From Archegozetes longisetosus (taxonomy: Eukaryota; Arthropoda; Arachnida; Sarcoptiformes; Trhypochthoniidae), in NCBI GenBank assembly GCA_018873245.2, contig JAEMBT020000006.1, forward strand, positions 937,804 to 1,001,803: a stretch of 64,000 nucleotides of DNA. The letters are read 5' to 3'. Shown here in pieces: positions 1 to 13,535 of this stretch. The notes below the pieces were generated by a model. That model searched no databases and had not been told where the DNA came from. It saw nothing but the letters and a program-made list of their open reading frames with translations. How positions within the stretch are numbered: the first letter of the stretch is position 1; every line of letters starts with the position of its first letter. Position numbers and translations under genes: made by a program.

Positions 1-690
1 ATTACCGCGAATGCCTTATCGTAAATGCAATACTGCGAAATTTTTACCGTGAATACATTACAGTGGAAATATTCACATCGAACAAATTAAAATATTTATT
101 TTTTTTATTAAAATAAATTAATATCGAAGTATAGAAACTATTTTATGGTGGCTCAAATCTTTCATCACTTGGGACCGACTTGTAATCAGACTTCGAAAAT
201 ATATTTGATCAAATAATGTCAACTGAAGAGATCTATCTTTTATGCTGAAGAAATAGGATTATTAGAATCAACAGTTAGTGTCGAAGGCGTAAAATATTTT
301 ACTAAACCTCAGCAAAACACTAGTTATCACATAACTAATTGGTTTTTAAAGAGTGGCATTCAAAATTTCAAGTCAATAACTCTTGAAGTGTTCAACTCAT
401 ATGTTTAAAAATTATATTTCTGGAAAGTGTGTGCAAAAACCTTTGAAATAATGTGAATATCATCATCTGTTTCAATAAGTCCACGGATGAACATTTGTGA
501 TATGTGCATCATTTCAAAGGTTTTTGCATACAGTTTCCAAAAGACTATAGAGCCAAAAGCTATAGAAAACTATTCAAATATTCGCGGTATTGCATTCGCT
601 ATAGTATATTCGCGATGAAGTCGGTCGCAGTAATGCGTTCGCAGTAATGTCTTCCGCGCAAAGAATTCGCGGGAAAGTCGCGATACACGA
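1..690. repeat. Inverted-repeat element fragment rich in TTACNGCGAA-like motifs
   Basis: The first 75 bases and the segment at about 560-690 carry many variants of a short motif, such as ATTACCGCGAATGC on the left and, read on the minus strand, ATTACTGCGAACGC and CAATACCGCGAAT on the right. The two clusters face each other, so this looks like a foldback or subterminal-repeat transposon whose left end lies outside the window. The middle is AT-rich and contains a separate hairpin. I see no coding sequence in it. The element class is not determined; a degenerate satellite-like repeat is the alternative. Confidence 0.45.
421..539. repeat. Hairpin inside the first repeat (33-bp arms)
   Basis: Bases 421-453 and 507-539 are near-perfect reverse complements, with a core of GCAAAAACCTTTGAAAT and only a few mismatches over 33 positions. 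Weaker pairing continues inward. It is nested in the larger inverted-repeat fragment and looks like a small foldback/MITE. Confidence 0.6.
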
Positions 691-811
691 TTTCTTTTAT
701 AAACTATTTATTTCATGCTATCAATATCTTCTTTCAATTCTTTCCATATAGAAGAAATAGTTTTACATTGAATCTAAAGTATAGTTTTACAATATATTAA
801 TATTTCATATA

Positions 812-914
812 CAGTAAAACCTCCATAAGTCGAACGCTCTATAACTTGAACACCTCTATAAGTTAGATAGGATTTACCAGTCCCAAATGTGTTCAACTCA
901 TAGAGGTTTTACTG
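812..914. mobile_element. Short pogo/Tc1-like MITE
   Basis: A 103-bp element with inverted ends. The left end begins CAGTAAAACCTCCATAAGTC and the right end, reversed, begins CAGTAAAACCTCTATGAGTT. Both are directly followed outside by TATA (808-811 and 915-918), consistent with TA-targeted insertion. CAGTNNAACCTC-type termini are typical of pogo-related MITEs. It has no coding capacity. Confidence 0.7.
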
Positions 915-916
915 TA

Positions 917-3900
917 TATTGAAAGATATCAAGTTCACATCAAATGAGATAGAAACTAATATTTAGCTATCGGTCTCCACTTTTTTACATAAACTATTTC
1001 TATTTTTTGAACGTAAATTTCTGCTATAAATTATAAATTCTAGAAGATCAATCAGTAACACAACTTTTGGGGGAATTCAATTTATACTAATCAAGAAAAA
1101 TCTAGTTTACTACATAAAATATCTTATATTTTAAGAAAATAATCTATCTTGATCAAATTTCCACTTCAAATGAGTACTCATCATTACTTTTCTGAATGGA
1201 CAACGGAAATAAAATTGTATAAATGAGAAAATGTAAATCAATTTTCTGTATAGTATTTATATATATATTCTAGTTTCAACTAAAAATGCTCTCCTACTAT
1301 TCATAATTCACAGTCATTTACGTATCACTTGAGTGGATGTGTTAAATGGATTGTAAAAGTGCTTTAAGTATCAAGTCTTTAGGTTTTGTATAGCATTTGC
1401 AATTTATGTGAAATCACATGAGCCTTGAGTTACACAAATGCATTTAATAATAGACAGTAAAACTAAACACACTTAAATACTCAGAAATATGAAAAAATTG
1501 AAAAAAGCTTCTCATTTGACAACAAAATTATCTATAATTATAATCTATTATGTTCCTTTTGTGAACTCAATTTAGTTGAACCTATCAATAGAGAATTTTT
1601 CTGCAAGATAATGTCGAGGAGAAACGATAATTCCAATCAATAAATATGGGCTAACGAGTAAGAAATGAAATATAATCCAGTAATAGAAAACGAGACTACG
1701 TGTATAGGTGAGGCGGTCACAAAGCCGGCTACTCAAATTCTTGACGATTCTCTACCCATAGCTTTGGCATAGCTAATAGATACTTGATTAAGAGCTAAAG
1801 TGACCAAGTATTCATAAAGAGTCAAAGCGATTGGAAAGTTCTTTCTAGTTATGTCATCTAATTAATAAATGGAAGCCGAGTTTCATCTTTATAATCAGAA
1901 TATGTAAAACTATTGAATAGTAGACATTGATAACGTGGACGGGCCTGATTTTACAAAAATATAAACATGAAAACCATCTCGAAAATTCTATCTTATTCGA
2001 CTTAGTGAGTTGCTTTTCCAATTTTATCTACACATAACATGCGTCGTTTTATAAGTAAACTCAAAAAGTTCTTAGTCTAAAGTACTTTTAATTAAGATTT
2101 TTGCGGCACGACTTTTAAAATGTGTAATGTAATCTCTCTTAAGATCATTGGCACGTTTCATTAGTTCCTACCATTTTTAAGGGCTTATAACCAGAGGTTA
2201 ATCAGGAGGCTACCGAATAATGGCACGAATGCATTCTCTACTCAAGCTTATTGAAATTTCTAAAAACTTCGAAACTTGACTTAGAAAAAGATTTAACTCT
2301 GATACGAAGACTTCTTAGAAATTCAATTTATTCCAGTAAAAAGCTAATAAATAACGTTACTTTCTGCTTACAAACTCAATTTCTTATATCTCTGATAGAT
2401 TCCTGGGAGCTGAAAACTTTTCGAGTTCACTTTATAATTCGGAATGAATATGAAGCTGATTCGGTTACTAATCAAATAGCTATTAGCTATGCCAAAGCTG
2501 CAATTTCATAATTTTCCAGTTTGATGTGGCAAAAGTCAAAAGTTAAAATTTATTGACCAAATCATGGGCTAAATAATTTTTCAGGCTTTTACATTTGAGC
2601 TACTAGAACTTAGGACTTACATTCTTTACCTCTGGGTAAAATAACGCTATTCAAATATGGATGCAAGAGAGGCGGATGTCGCCTACGACCGAAAAGTTTT
2701 TACGTAACCCATAGTTTATTCAAAAGGCATTTTCATTAAGACCCACCGACATTGAGGGGCAGAGAATCGTCAAAACCTCGGTAGACTTTTCTGTCACTGA
2801 AGTACTTAAAGGAATTAGGCAGTTCTGTTTCTCTTGGATATGTATTCATCAAATTACTTAAGTATCGCATAAAGTGTATGATCGCTGTCACGATATAAGT
2901 CCCACTTCTATTAAAATTAGATATCAATTCAATTCAACCTCAATTATTCAAAATAACTTATCCATTTCAGGAAAATATGTTTTTAATACTTAATGTTTTA
3001 ATATTTGAATGAGATTCTAGAATGTATTTCTTAGAAGGGACCAGGAGGTTATTCGCTCGATACCAGCCTCTAATTTATTTCATTGTGAAGTTTCAAAAAT
3101 TCGTAAATTTTAATTCCAATAACCACCTTTGAATTATTAGCTTATTTCGTTTATTTTCTCAAACTAAAATTTTACTCGAGCATTCGTTATTGTCACTGAA
3201 ATTCGTTAATGTTTTAAACATAAAATAAATTACAGTCTTTCCAATTTCACGAGACCGTCAATTTTAATACAAAAACATTAGTTTATTGTATCAAAAATAC
3301 TATAATCAGTATTACTTCAATTGTACCCAGTGGCAATAGTAAATACTCGAATGAAACTTTACGGCATGCATAAATAAATCAAGTAAATTAATGGTTATAA
3401 AATCAGAGGTCATTCACACAATAATTTGAGAATATTAGTTTCGTTTACTGAAACTTTACAATTAGATAAATTAGAAGTCAGTGCTAGGAGGACAATCAGC
3501 ACCATTCCTTAGAATAAATGAGATTCGATGTAAGGAAAATTCAACATGTTTGAAAAATTAATTATTTGCAAATATTATAAACGAGATTATGATATGCCTT
3601 AAAGAATTCGATTCCTTGCGAGAATGACTGGACTTCATTTAGAAAATATCTCACGATTCAGCATTAATCAGTCGGTTTCTCTATAATTTTTATCGTCAAC
3701 ATAAAAAATTCAAGTTTCATGAGAAATTTTAAATCTTGAGCAATGATAATTTTTTGTAACCAAAAGCTTTGCTAAACAACGGAACGATTTTGCGGAAAAA
3801 TAAGATTTATGTGAGCTTGCAGTACTATAGAAGTGGAAAACATTGTTTTATCAATTAATAAATATTGATATTATTATATAAACCCAGATAGTGTCAGAAA

Positions 3901-6900
3901 AATCCCAAGAAGCTCAATACTTGAATGAACATAATTTCAAATGCTGCCAAACACTGAAAATGTTCACTTTTTTGTCTCCATAATGAATATCAAGAAGAAG
4001 GAATATCACAATCATTTAAATATCTTTGTAAATTCTTCTTCCTGTAATTATATAAATTAAACTTTTTGATTAGCAATAAGTTTAATTTGTTGGTAAAAAA
4101 GCAGAATCAACCAATCAGAGCTCGTAGTTATATAACTAAAGAATGAGATTATGTCTAGTTAACTTTCAAATTGTATTATCAGTTTTTCTGAAATCTGCTA
4201 ATGATTTTCAAGATAGAACGTGTCAACAATTATTTGAAGTAACTTAATGGTATACTGACTGTAACTTTGAAAATAATTAAGGATAATTATACCGTACATA
4301 CATTCAAGTATTGGTCTAGAGAACATATTAATATTGAAACGAAACAACAAAATTAGCATCAAATGCAATAATATTAGAGTTAATTCCATTAAAACCTCCC
4401 CGTGTTGTGTAGATCGAAACATTTTAGAATGATTTCGATAAATTCATATATAAATGTGGAGGGATTCCAGAATTTTGGTTTGGGTTATCACATGTTAAAT
4501 TTTCGGGCTTCACACATCTTCGCCTATTGCTCATGATTTTCAAGTCTAAAACTTTTTGCTAATTTATTCAAGAGGTCAACTAATGTAACTAGCTGAGTAA
4601 TTAAGATGCTTTTAATGAATTGATTGAAAAATATCACTTATGAATTTCATCATCAATCCTATTATATAAAGCTCGTTAATTTTATCAAAGCATATCAAGA
4701 ACGGTGAATAACTGAATAACTATTTAGTAAAGATTTTCATTTTTGATGAATCTCAGTGACATCGCAAATTTTAGTGTCAATATTCAATAGTCTCGTGATA
4801 GCACTAGTTGCAAAACGCGTCTATTTAATCTCGTCCATGAACAGAAGAATTCAGAAATCTCTTCATTGAAAATGTAGACATCTAGAACTTCAATAAAAAG
4901 TGACATTATAAGATACTGTTAGTTGTTAGACTAATGCTTCGACCATATATCAGTAGGGAATAACGTATTTCGAGTTTTCAACACTGCTGAAACGCGTGAC
5001 ACTAGCTTTATCAGAAAACATTATTGAGTGTATGTCACGTAAGTTACACGTTTTGAAAACCAGCTACAGCGTACGTGTATATATTACTCACTACTGAGTC
5101 ACATATATCGTTTCACATTTTAACTATTTATAATTGTAATTTAATGGTTAACATTCCATAACAATTTTCTACTTGAAGAAGTTCTGTTAAGAAAAACACG
5201 TCTAAAATATTTATTTGAAAGATTTAAAAGAATAAATTAATAGACCTATAAGATATTGCAGAAACTCAACTGATCATAGGCTCAACTGATTTCTGATTAA
5301 ATACGGTCTAAATGTAAGAACAAGCTCTGAAATAATCAATGAGCTTGAGATTTAATTAAATAGTTTAAAATATTCATGTAAATCTTATAATTGTCGATTC
5401 AAAATGACTGAGAAAAGTAATTCAAATCAATGCACTTATAGTCTTATCAGAAAAATTGAGACTTGATAATAAGGTGAACATTAAATAATAACCGATTACT
5501 AGCAGCTTTTAAGTTTTTTTCTATAAGCAGTTGAATGGCTCATAAAACACAAATACAAAAATGTTTTTGAAGTGTTTCTCTAGATAAAACTGTCGGACTT
5601 GATAAATAAAAAATTTAATCTAAATATAACTTATATATACATAAGTTTAATACTGAATAGAAGTAAAATAGCTGATAACTTTAACATATTCTTAAAATAA
5701 CTGATATTTCGATTAGTAAAAGAGTCTCTTCTAGAGATGCCAAATCTCCGGCTCTGAGACAGTAACTCCAGCCTTCAGCGAAGGTCTAAAGCTGGAGATT
5801 AAAATTTTATCCGTTGATTCCCCTTTGATTTTATTGGAAATAATTCTCAAAACTTATTCTATGGTCCCCTTAGGAGGTCATTCTCAAACTTTCACTCGGG
5901 AAAGTGCTAGTATCCCTAGTCTCTTCATTCCAATTAAAAGGTTTTTCAATAAGAAGCAAGAAATCAGGGATAAAAAGCCATAGACTAAAATGAGTATGTC
6001 AGAACAATTTTTCTCATTTAGAGTTGACTCATAATTTTGAGTAAAGGGTCATTATTTGAAGACTAACTTATTTAAAGAGAAAAATTATTATTTTTTAATA
6101 TCACGAGCACTATATTTTGGTGAAATTGCTGAATATTTGGGGTTTCTCACGATTCTTGGCGGTATTGGACTATCAAGACTTACTACTATACTCATAAATT
6201 TCTGGATTATAATTTTAGTTTTAGCAGAGCAAGTTTCATGGTGTTTCAATTTCAAGAATGAGTTTTGGTCGATAAATGGTTAACAGAATTTATTTTAGCA
6301 AACTTTTCTCAATTCTCTAATTTTTTCAACAAAGTGATGAATTTTCGGAGATTTTTAAAAGTATTTAAGGTTCTATAGAGATTTTTTGAAATGATACTTC
6401 AAGCACAATAGGAGTGCAATAGGATGTTATATAGCGAATATGACATAACAAATACTAACTCGATTTAAAATATATATTCAATGATCAAATGGTTTTGTAG
6501 CAGAAAATAATATAGATTTATGTGAGCATAAGGTGACTGTAAGAGTGTTCCGTGAAATTATAAATATCAATATATCCTTAAGCCAACAAGAGTGAAAATC
6601 ATTCCATAAGCTGGCAAACTTTGGAAAATTTCACTTTCGACTGAAATAATGTATAGCAAGAACAAGTTTTGCAAGTATATCAGTATTGTTTTTAACCCTT
6701 TCTATTGGAATTAAGGTTCACCATAGACAATGAATTTATTGCTTAACAAACAAAGATATGATCATTGAATGAGAATCTATAGCCTTTATAATAAGAGTAG
6801 AAACGAGGTCAAATTTGTAACTTGTAAAAAGCTTATTATTGACTCTTCTGTCTATTTTGCATCAAATTCACTATTTTTCAATATTGTCAAAATAATTTAA

Positions 6901-7908
6901 CCTGAATCAACAATAATTGAATGTATGGATTGCAAATTAGAAAAGTAAAAAAATTAATCGTCATCTGTTTGCATTTTGGCATATTTCGGATGAAAAATGA
7001 ACTTAATTTAATTCATTGCTCAAATTTTATACATTTCTATTTATGGCTATGCATTGTGAGGAAAATTTTGTACTGATTTAAAAATAATGGATTTGATCTC
7101 CGAAAAATAAACCCAGACTACTACCAAGAGAGAAATATTTTATCAATGAAGAAAACTAACAAATATTATGAAGTTTTCAATGATCCAAATTTTCCATTTC
7201 AAGGCGTAAACTTATCTAGACGTAAATCTAAGATTTAAATGATACATTTTTTTCGAATGCTAATTGATCCCAAGTACTGTTCTCAGGAATCTTCTATTTC
7301 TATACATCTTAATGACTTAATCTTTTAAAATAGTATTTTATTGAAAAATTCAGTCTACAAAGTGTCTAAAAATTTATATTTATTAAATTTGAATTTCATC
7401 CAATAATAAAACGAAGTTATAATGAAACGAATATAATCAATCCGCATCATCTTATGACGACTTTAACAGTGTCTTCGAAAGATTCTTCAATTCATCAAGA
7501 CAAAGAGCTCATTTCAAAGATTTGAGAATTTTGCTCATAGAGAATAGCAGATAATGCACTTTTTTCAAGAAATGGTATTTCAATTCAATTATCACATTCT
7601 TGTTAGTGCAATCTATTCTCATTTCAACTCTATTAGACTCTTCTGCCAAATACTCTTTCTGTTATTTCTAGTGCATCTTATTTTTACTTTGATAAATTAT
7701 ATGAACACATGTGCTATTTCTTATTTCAAGAAGAATCATTCTTCGGTCATATAATATTTAAAATCACAAAAGAACATAAGTGGTAACAATTAGAAATAAA
7801 AAGAGAGCAATTCTTCATTCTCTCATTCTTAACAAAAAATAAACAGAAAATTTTTTGAGTTGTTTACTATAAAAATTTTCGAGGTTTTATTGAACAATAA
7901 TCAGTTCT
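917..7908. other. Gene-free AT-rich stretch
   Basis: No exon, conserved domain or RNA gene could be supported here. Open frames are short (under about 90 codons), low in complexity, and match no family I recognise. The only structure worth noting is a single strong inverted repeat pair at 1760-1790 and 2469-2499, listed separately. A small CTCCAGC/GCTGGAG palindrome occurs near 5766-5800. Confidence 0.5.
1760..2499. repeat. Widely spaced inverted repeat
   Basis: Bases 1760-1790 (beginning AGCTTTGGCATAGCTAATAG) are closely complementary to 2469-2499 over 31 positions with few mismatches, across a loop of about 680 bp. Pairing beyond this core is weak, so it may be the remains of an old foldback element. 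The open frame at 2251-2511 overlaps the right arm and is not considered a gene. Confidence 0.4.
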
Positions 7909-8303
7909 AAAAAGGGTGAATCGGGGCTAATGGGTCTAAAGGCGTTCCTGACTCCCCACCCCCAAGTGTTCATATCATTGGACTTAGAACGTCGAACTGA
8001 GCATTTTGATACCTCACTTGATCAATTATCACAAGTAGTTCTCGAGATATCCATCATTGTTTGGTTAGTACCTCGTAATGGATAAACCTGGATTCTCGAG
8101 TCGTAACCCAAGTCAAACCTGATTTAAACTAAGGTATAATAGGCTAGGTCTCGGTGGCCAGAAATGGTCAGGTTCGGGTTGAAAGTAGTCAAGTGTGGTA
8201 TCAAAGTGTTCAGCTCGACGAACTGAATCCAATGATGTATTACATTTGGAGGTGGAGAGTCGGGAACCCCTTTAGACCTATTAGCCCAGATTTACCCCTA
8301 AAA
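7909..8303. repeat. Foldback element related to the one at 50.8 kb
   Basis: The left arm (about 7909-8022) and the right arm (about 8187-8303) are imperfect reverse complements over roughly 110 bp. Shared blocks include GGTCTAAAGG and GGTATCAAA. The same arm sequence, and the loop block around AATGGATAAACCTGG, recur in the larger element at 50796-51960, so the two belong to one dispersed family. The open frame at 8154-8456 is the arm read through and is not a gene. Confidence 0.7.
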
Positions 8304-11300
8304 ACTACTCTAATGGTTAAATTATTTTTCGAAGAGCTAGCGTTAATTCATCCCATGATGAAACTTACAGAACCACTCATATGCGCGGGTGTTATAATTC
8401 TTTTAATTGGGTACTGGAGAATTTTTCATCGAATGGGAAACCGGAATATTTTTTAGGTTTATCACAAGTTGTTAAATGGTAAATAAGCTACTTATTCGAA
8501 AAATATTCGGTGATTTCGCATCTTATTTTTGATGGCTATCATATAGTTCTATATTTTGCTGGACTTTGAAGTTTCAACTAAACTCTTACTTTTAATGACA
8601 TTCCGTGAACTCATTACATGACATCTAAAAGTTTAGTTCTGTGCAAATCTTGGCTTTAACAGAGTTAATACTCAAACTATTTCTTTCATCAGACCCTAGA
8701 TTATTATTATTTTACAAAATTCAAACCATCATATAATTAAATATTAATTTTTCAAAACTTCAAACCAGTCAAAACCTGAGAAAACGTCTCCAATTACAGG
8801 TCAACTCCGGAGACCGGAGAAAAGATCTTAAAAGCGGAGGCATAACACCCGTACGTCTATGAACCAACAAATTCGAAATGATTTATTCTTTTGAATATTA
8901 ACTCATTTGATCATCGAATTTTCTTTTGTTAACAAATATTCAGCAATTTTCAACATTTATTACATTTAAAAGACTCAAAATTCACGAAATAAGTCGTCAG
9001 TAAGAATGAACATGAATTCTTGAAAGTAGAGTGATAAGTTAAAACAGCTTTTAAATAATATAAATCAACCGATTTTTTAATGAAGCCGTCGAAAGATTCT
9101 CGATTAGGGAGAGAACAAGTAAATTCAGTTATCCATCAATTTGATTTCAGGAGAAGAGATAAAACACTTGTTTTCGAAAAGAATGCAATAATTCAATTAA
9201 CGTTCACTCATTAGTGCTATCTATAATCATTTGAGCTCAATTAAGATTTTCTACTGAGTTCTTTTTTCTTGCGCAAAAATTTATTATCTGATAAATAGTG
9301 TGTGCACGTGTGTTATGGAGTAATGTATTTCTAACTGAACTTTCTCTTCCAATGAAGCCTATTTTTGGGTTATGAACCGATTAGAATTACATGAGACCAC
9401 AAAAGGAACTAATCAAAATAAATTAATTTCTCATTTTGCTCATTCAAAAGAATTATTATTCAGATAACTAGAAATTTTTCACCTAGTTTGATTAAACTAC
9501 TAAAATTTAAAATAGGCCAATGCATTAAATATTAATTTAAATAAATAAAGCATAAAGTTTTATTTTATTTCTGATAAAGTAGCTAAATCATCTAAAGGAT
9601 ATCGATACAAACTCTGGTTGATATAAGTCCTTTCTCCTCAACATCACTCAAAATTTTATGTAATTCAATCTTTCATTGTATTAGTTCATCAAGTTTTATG
9701 AAATACTAAAGAATTTTGATTGATACTTATCTTTAATGTAAAAATTAAATATTTTTATCTTAAAGTATTTCATGAGAAAATATTTCTAAATTATCCCATT
9801 ATGACCGTAATGGGTCTAAATATTAATTTCGCGGAAGGTATGCAAAAATTAAATATTTATTATGTGAATATTGAGAATAGAATCAAGTAGTGGCTACGCC
9901 TCTGCCTGGTATTAATATAAAGGGAACATCAATAATGAGATTCAAGTCATGTATTCTTCAACTTAAATAACAAGAAAGTTTCTTTTTCTATTTTTTGTTG
10001 GTATGATATACTTAAACAAGAAATAACAATTGAATTTTCTAACGAGAATGTTCTTATGAGATAAAAATGTAAATTTGTTCCAGAATAAAGTTTATATTCT
10101 GCCAAGAGAATTGATTTTTTAAATCAATTCATCAACTCTTCTATACTGTATATTTAAGTTGCTTTCATTTGTAGGGAAAAAATATTGATTGGGTGCAAAT
10201 AAATCTATTGAATTCTCAATTATATAGTGGTAGAAAATTGCACAGCTAACTAAACTTATAAGAGCTAATGGATTTTCACTCCAAAACGATTCGAGTGAAA
10301 TTACAATTTAGTTGTAGAGTACTTTTCATTATGGAAGAATTATATTTCAGAAATTTATGCAAATAGAAAAGTACCGCTGGGTACTTTAAATAATATGTTC
10401 TCAAAGAATAAATTTTAATACTGTTTAGGAAATAGTTTTTCTTTTTTAGCCTATAGAGAATTATTAATGAAGTATTCAAACATTGGTGTTACAAATTCTA
10501 CTTTATCATTAATGTTAGATTTGTGATGAATAGTGAGATTGTGTAGAATTTTATGATAATTACATGAGCAATAAATTTACACAAAATTTAATAGTCTCTT
10601 ATTTTATCTATTTATTTAATTTTGGTGTTATGTTATTTTTATGAGAAATCTAATGCAAAAATTTTATATATCACAAGTTTTCGAGTAGTAATAAATTTTA
10701 TTTTTGGATTACTTGATTCAGCCTCGAATCATATTTATCGAAAATGAATAATAAATTCCAGATCTAAATTTGAATGTCATTACCTCAGAGAAATTTCTAA
10801 ATATTTAGTAAGCTGAACTAATTTAAAAGTTTGGCTTCTAGTTGTAAATAATTATTTTAATATTCTTATCAGAACGTTGAAGTGTTTTCTTGATTTATTC
10901 AACTTGAACTTTTTAAAAAGCTAACTGAATGCGGGGAAAGAAGTTATAAGTTAGAAAATAAGGTATAAATAAATAGTTATGTGTTGTGTAAAAGGCAATC
11001 AGGCCGATTAAACATCGATAGTAAAAATTCATTGTATTACAGATCAAAACTTATTTTATTTACAGCTCTAAAATGACCAATGAAGCATTGACTGCAAGAA
11101 GAGCCTCTTCTCTGTCAGAAAATATGAAAGGACTTTTCAATAATAGTAAAACTTAAATCAATATATTCAATATTAAGTTTTAGCCATTTAGCCTCATTTT
11201 TAATCTGAACCTTACGTTCGCAACTAAAACACCAAAATATATACACTAAGATGTGTAAGTTTTGATTTCAGTAAGTTGTTGGGCTCTTAACTAACGGCAA

Positions 11301-13100
11301 AATAATATAGAGATAAATCCTTAGTAGGTTTAATAGTATATAGATAGAAATAATACATTACAATAGTACATGATATAAACACTATAGAAACGATTATTAG
11401 CGCAAATTCTCATTCATATAAAACTGTGTTCAAGTCAAGCTAAGTGCTTGATAATGGTATCAAAAGTTGGATTAGTTCTAAACTACTAATAATCTGAATT
11501 CCCTTTCAGTTTAAAAGCAGTCTTCAATGCTATAATCTCGAACGTAAGACTCAAATTCAAAGGTTACACTCAATTAGTAAATTTGTATGACTAAAGCGCT
11601 AGGTACAATATAGATACCAATACCTTAATAGTTAGACTCTTTTCATATCCTCTGATAAAGAAGAGGTTCTCCCTACAGTCAATGCTTCAAACTTTCAAAT
11701 AATAAAAATCATGTTGTTCAAATCTAAGAGAAGACATAAAAATTTGATATCATTCGAAGATATTCGAACGATTTTGAACATAGTGACGCCTGATATTCTT
11801 CAAAACCTTGAAGGCCATAAATAACGTTCCTCAGTTTCATTGATTTAAATGAAATTTAAAGATTCTGAGCTCAAAACTGTCCTCAAACTGAAGTAGTAAA
11901 TATAGAGGCGAATTTAAAGTAATATAAGTTACGAAATAATTCAGATGTCAAAGTTCTTATATAAAAATATAAGGCAAGTCCCCAATGCTCTTTCGAAAGA
12001 GTTTTTGATTCGTAAGCTTTCAAAAAATTACTTCAGCAAACAGGGATTCAAACTCTAATGACCAAAAAACTTTGGAAGAGATAGTTATCACATGGAAGAC
12101 AAAATGATTGAAGCTTAAAAAACTTAATATCAAGCTTCTTCAGATAGTATAGATATAGTATTCAATATCTGATTCGTGAAGAATAAGTCCTTTGTTGGAA
12201 TCTGTATTAATGTTTAGTCGAAAGGTTAACTTCACCGACTACTTCTATACTCATGTGAGTCGAAGAATACATGGAACTGGCTGTTTCGTTTTTAGATAAA
12301 GGCATACATAACGTTTACTCAAGTCCAGCCAGAATAAAATTAGTTTTACTGTAGGAAAATTCTAACGAATGTCTTTATCAACATTTCATTTGCTCTCATC
12401 CACTATTTATATTGCAGTTCAAAAGTTCATGTACAAGACTTCTATAAAGCACATGATCAAGTGACAGCTATAAAGTCCTATTTCTGATGTTAATTCAATG
12501 AGAGATGGCACTTTATAGGATTCAGTTCGGAATAAACTAGTATTTCGGAGGAAAGAAAACTGGACTTTAAGGGGAGCATAATTAAATTCAATAAGTGCTT
12601 CGGATGATGATCTAATAAATTTTTAGTTTGAGAATGTTTCGACTAAATATCATTGAACTTATTCAAATGATTTTTAGGAATCCAGTTCAAAACTCTTTCC
12701 TTTGGGACGATAATATTTCCAACGAATTAACTTTTGAAATACAGCTTTCTAAATGAGAGTAATCGAAATTATTACTTGAAATAATTCATTTTTTCACACC
12801 TACTTGAAAATTCATCAAAATAAAGATGTTTTGTTGAACAACAAATACAGGCTTTTAAATAGTAAATATTATTAATTAACATTCTGATGTAATGAAAGCA
12901 AATGTGTTCTTTTTTGAGCTAAATTAAATATTTTAGAGTTTTTAAAATTATTAATAGGATGTGTATATGAAAATCATCTTTTATTTAACTAACTGTTTAT
13001 TAATATGCAGTACATACTGACTAGAAGATGCAATACAAATGAAGCAGAATAAATAACATTTTAAGTCCTTAAACTTAGGATACAGAGAGCTTGCTTCTAA
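8304..13100. other. Gene-free AT-rich stretch upstream of the first microprotein gene
   Basis: I find no supported gene, transposase remnant or RNA gene. It contains only short, compositionally simple open frames and small local palindromes, for example GAATTGATTT facing AAATCAATTC near 10.1 kb. Distal regulatory sequence for the gene starting at 13536 could lie here but cannot be recognised. Confidence 0.45.
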
Positions 13101-13120
13101 TGTTGGTTTGAGATATGCCT

Positions 13121-13365
13121 CAGTACTGAAAGAGAGACTGCGCCTAATGATGAAATCTGAACGAAAAATTCCAGACCTTTATATAAAAGTTGTTTGCGAT
13201 CGATAATGAGAACAAAAGCTCTTCTGACGAGAAGGTGAAACTTATTTGAAGCTCTAGAGCAAAGATATTTCAAATAAGGCTTTAAGGATTACTAGTTGTG
13301 CTTTAGCTGCTTAGAATAACTCAACAGATAAGTAGTCTCTAGTGCTGTGAGAATTGTCTCGTTTT
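13121..13365 (+). promoter_or_regulatory. Conserved upstream block with TATA box, microprotein gene copy A
   Basis: About 240 bp here align closely with 35918-36160, upstream of the second gene copy, whereas much of the surrounding DNA has diverged. A consensus-like TATATAAAAG lies at 13180-13189, about 356 bp before the start codon; the second copy has TAGATAAAAG at almost the same distance (363 bp). Preservation in both copies, plus the TATA-like motif, suggests core promoter and 5' UTR. The transcription start itself is not visible. Confidence 0.5.
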
Positions 13366-13535
13366 ATTATTAACATTATTAATTCATTTCAATTGTTTTA
13401 AGAACTTTAATATTAAGCTGTAAATTTAATCGTACAAAAAGTCTTTAATCAATCACACAATTTTCAGTGGAAAGATCTTTTTGAGAAATCTGTTTCCATT
13501 TGCTTCTGAAGATTAATTCGATCGAAAATTTGAAA

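Noticed and set aside
8154-8456. 100-codon plus-strand frame resembling the minus-strand frame at 50930-51124.
   Set aside because: The resemblance comes from shared foldback-arm DNA, not from a protein; one copy runs out of the arm into unrelated sequence.
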